Source of the DNA: Rs1 sp036960485
GTDB taxonomy: Bacteria > Pseudomonadota > Gammaproteobacteria > Pseudomonadales > Balneatricaceae
Direction: 5' to 3'
Length of the DNA: 8,834 nt
Assembly: GCA_036960485.1 (NCBI GenBank)
Contig: JBALXS010000166.1
Span: forward strand, 1-8,834
Part shown: positions 7,939 through 8,834 of the stretch, piece after piece
Position numbering within the stretch: position 1 is the first letter of the stretch
Layout: the number at the start of each line of letters is the position of its first letter
Position numbers and translations under genes: made by a program
Notes under the pieces: model-generated
What the model was told of the DNA's origin: nothing
Database searches by the model: none
What the model saw: the letters and a program-made list of their open reading frames with translations, nothing else

Positions 7939-7965
7939 AAAAAACCGCCTAGTGCGGTTTTTTTT
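7939..7965 (+). terminator. Strong Rho-independent terminator after glutamate dehydrogenase gene
   Basis: AAAAAACCGC (7939-7948) and GCGGTTTTTT (7954-7963) form a perfect stem around a 5-nt loop CTAGT. The T-run covers 8 bases (7958-7965). It starts 30 bases after the dehydrogenase stop codon and separates that transcript from the helicase gene. The A-run on the other arm means it could also terminate transcription from the right. Confidence 0.95.
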
Positions 7966-7984
7966 CGCCTGCTGAGTTACTTGC

Positions 7985-8002
7985 TATAATAAGTTGTATA
8001 AT
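7985..8002 (+). promoter_or_regulatory. Tandem TATAAT boxes, probable promoter of the rhlE-like gene
   Basis: Two perfect -10 consensus hexamers, TATAAT at 7985-7990 and 7997-8002, lie 12 bp apart within an 8-bp direct repeat TATAATAA (7985-7992 and 7997-8004). The -35 regions at normal spacing are poor (TTTTCG and GAGTTA), and the first would fall in the preceding terminator. Starts near 7997 or 8009 would give leaders of about 125-140 nt. An activator or alternative start selection may compensate for the weak -35. Confidence 0.5.
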
Positions 8003-8046
8003 AATTATTCATTAAAAGTAACATCGTTGTGAAAAAACATAGTACC

Positions 8047-8090
8047 TAGCGCGCTGCTGCTGTAGACTTCAGCGCCCTAATAAGTCGCTA
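8047..8090 (+). other. Potential structured segment in the rhlE leader
   Basis: GCGCTG (8051-8056) can pair with CAGCGC (8070-8075), enclosed by TAGC (8047-8050) with GCTA (8087-8090). An alternative helix GACTT (8065-8069) with AAGTC (8082-8086) would compete with the inner stem. The octamer TGCTGTAG occurs at 8058-8065 and again at 8096-8103. It lies between the tandem TATAAT boxes and the helicase start, so it would be in the mRNA leader. Regulatory function is inference only. Confidence 0.3.
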
Positions 8091-8134
8091 TACATTGCTG
8101 TAGCTACCAATTTTATTTAAAAAGAGAATGCTAT

Positions 8135-8834
8135 ATGAGTTTTGCCGACCTTGGCCTTTGTGAGCCAATTTTAAAAGCCGTTACAGAAAAAGGTTACACC
8201 CTGCCTTCACCTATACAAGCTAAAGCAATACCTGCGGTACTTGAAGGGAAGGATGTGATGGCGGCGGCTCAGACAGGCACCGGTAAAACAGCAGGCTTTA
8301 CGTTACCTATTTTGCATAACTTAGCAAAAGGCAATAAAGCGAAAGCGAACAGCATACGTACTTTGATTTTAACGCCAACGCGTGAGTTAGCAGCGCAAGT
8401 TCATGAAAACGTTGAAACTTACTCACAGTACTTACCGTTAACATCTGCTGTTGTTTTTGGTGGTGTTAAGATTAACCCGCAAATGCAGAAACTGCGTCGA
8501 GGCGTTGATGTGTTAGTGGCAACACCTGGTAGATTAATGGATTTATTTAGCCAAAACGCGGTTAAATTCAACCAAGTAGAAGTGCTGGTTTTAGATGAAG
8601 CTGACCGTATGTTAGATATGGGCTTTATTCATGATATTAAGAAAATACTGGCTTTACTGCCGGCTAAACGCCAAAACTTGATGTTTTCAGCCACGTTCTC
8701 TGACGATATTCGTGTTTTAGCTAAGCGCTTAGTAAATAATCCAGTTGAAATATCTGTATCACCACCAAATTCAAGAGTGCGCTCTGTTGAACAGTCGATG
8801 TATGCGGTTGATAAAAACCAAAAAGCAGCTTTGT
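8135..8834 (+). CDS. rhlE: RhlE-type DEAD-box ATP-dependent RNA helicase (5' part, runs off the window)
   Basis: The frame is open from the ATG at 8135 to the right edge (233 codons), covering the first RecA-like domain and the start of the second. Motifs in order: Q motif GYTLPSPIQ (20-28), Walker A AAQTGTGKT (44-52), PTRELA (81-86), GG (109-110), TPGR (130-133), DEAD (154-157), SAT (185-187). The opening MSFADLGLCEPILKAV and the segments GKTAGFTLPIL, FGGVKINPQM and MLDMGFIHDI closely resemble E. coli RhlE rather than DeaD, SrmB or DbpA. RhlE unwinds short RNA duplexes using ATP and is implicated in ribosome assembly and RNA turnover; in several cold-adapted bacteria such helicases support growth at low temperature. 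The purine-rich AAGAGAA ends 6 bases before the ATG and supports the start. The C-terminal tail that would separate RhlE subtypes is outside the window. Confidence 0.92.
   Translation, partial: MSFADLGLCEPILKAVTEKGYTLPSPIQAKAIPAVLEGKDVMAAAQTGTGKTAGFTLPILHNLAKGNKAKANSIRTLILTPTRELAAQVHENVETYSQYLPLTSAVVFGGVKINPQMQKLRRGVDVLVATPGRLMDLFSQNAVKFNQVEVLVLDEADRMLDMGFIHDIKKILALLPAKRQNLMFSATFSDDIRVLAKRLVNNPVEISVSPPNSRVRSVEQSMYAVDKNQKAAL

Noticed and set aside
8029..8049. Possible leader peptide GTG-AAA-AAA-CAT-AGT-ACC-TAG before rhlE
   Set aside because: Only six codons, no Shine-Dalgarno sequence in front, and no run of a regulatory amino acid; indistinguishable from chance.
1..8834. Search for an undescribed multigene system, mobile element or defence island
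   Set aside because: Every sizeable coding region belongs to a recognisable housekeeping or metabolic family, no gap exceeds about 230 bp, and there are no phased repeats, transposase or integrase fragments, or small co-directional unknown genes.

Overview
The window looks like an ordinary chromosomal segment of a marine-type gammaproteobacterium. The moderately AT-rich coding sequence, the long-form (about 180 kDa) NAD-glutamate dehydrogenase, the RhlE-type DEAD-box helicase and the BatD homologue together suggest the Alteromonadales (Colwellia, Thalassotalea, Shewanella or Pseudoalteromonas-like). That placement is inference from protein resemblance only.

Layout, left to right. Positions 2-358 (+) hold the 3' end of a peptide/nickel-type ABC transporter ATPase gene cut by the window edge. 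A convergent intergenic gap (359-460) with two hairpins follows. Next come two minus-strand genes: a RimJ/RimL-like GNAT acetyltransferase (461-1024) and, upstream of it in transcription order, a BatD-family membrane protein (1134-2858). A 221-bp divergent control region (2859-3079) separates batD from the dominant gene of the window, an NAD-specific glutamate dehydrogenase of the L_180 class (3080-7909, +). That gene ends in a textbook intrinsic terminator (7939-7965). A leader of about 130-150 nt with two perfect TATAAT boxes then precedes the 5' part of an rhlE-type RNA helicase gene (8135 to the right edge, +).

The genes do not form one pathway. The ABC ATPase would energise peptide uptake, and the glutamate dehydrogenase would oxidise glutamate from amino-acid catabolism to 2-oxoglutarate and ammonium; a link between these two is plausible but unproven. 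BatD is normally part of a MoxR/VWA-protein cluster and here stands apart from it. RhlE is an RNA-remodelling helicase.

I found no CRISPR array, tRNA, rRNA, insertion sequence, integrase or toxin-antitoxin pair, and no sign of an undescribed multigene system. The points most worth a second look are the isolated batD, the 39-nt imperfect palindrome at 403-441, the palindrome upstream of the dehydrogenase gene, and the structured leader of rhlE.
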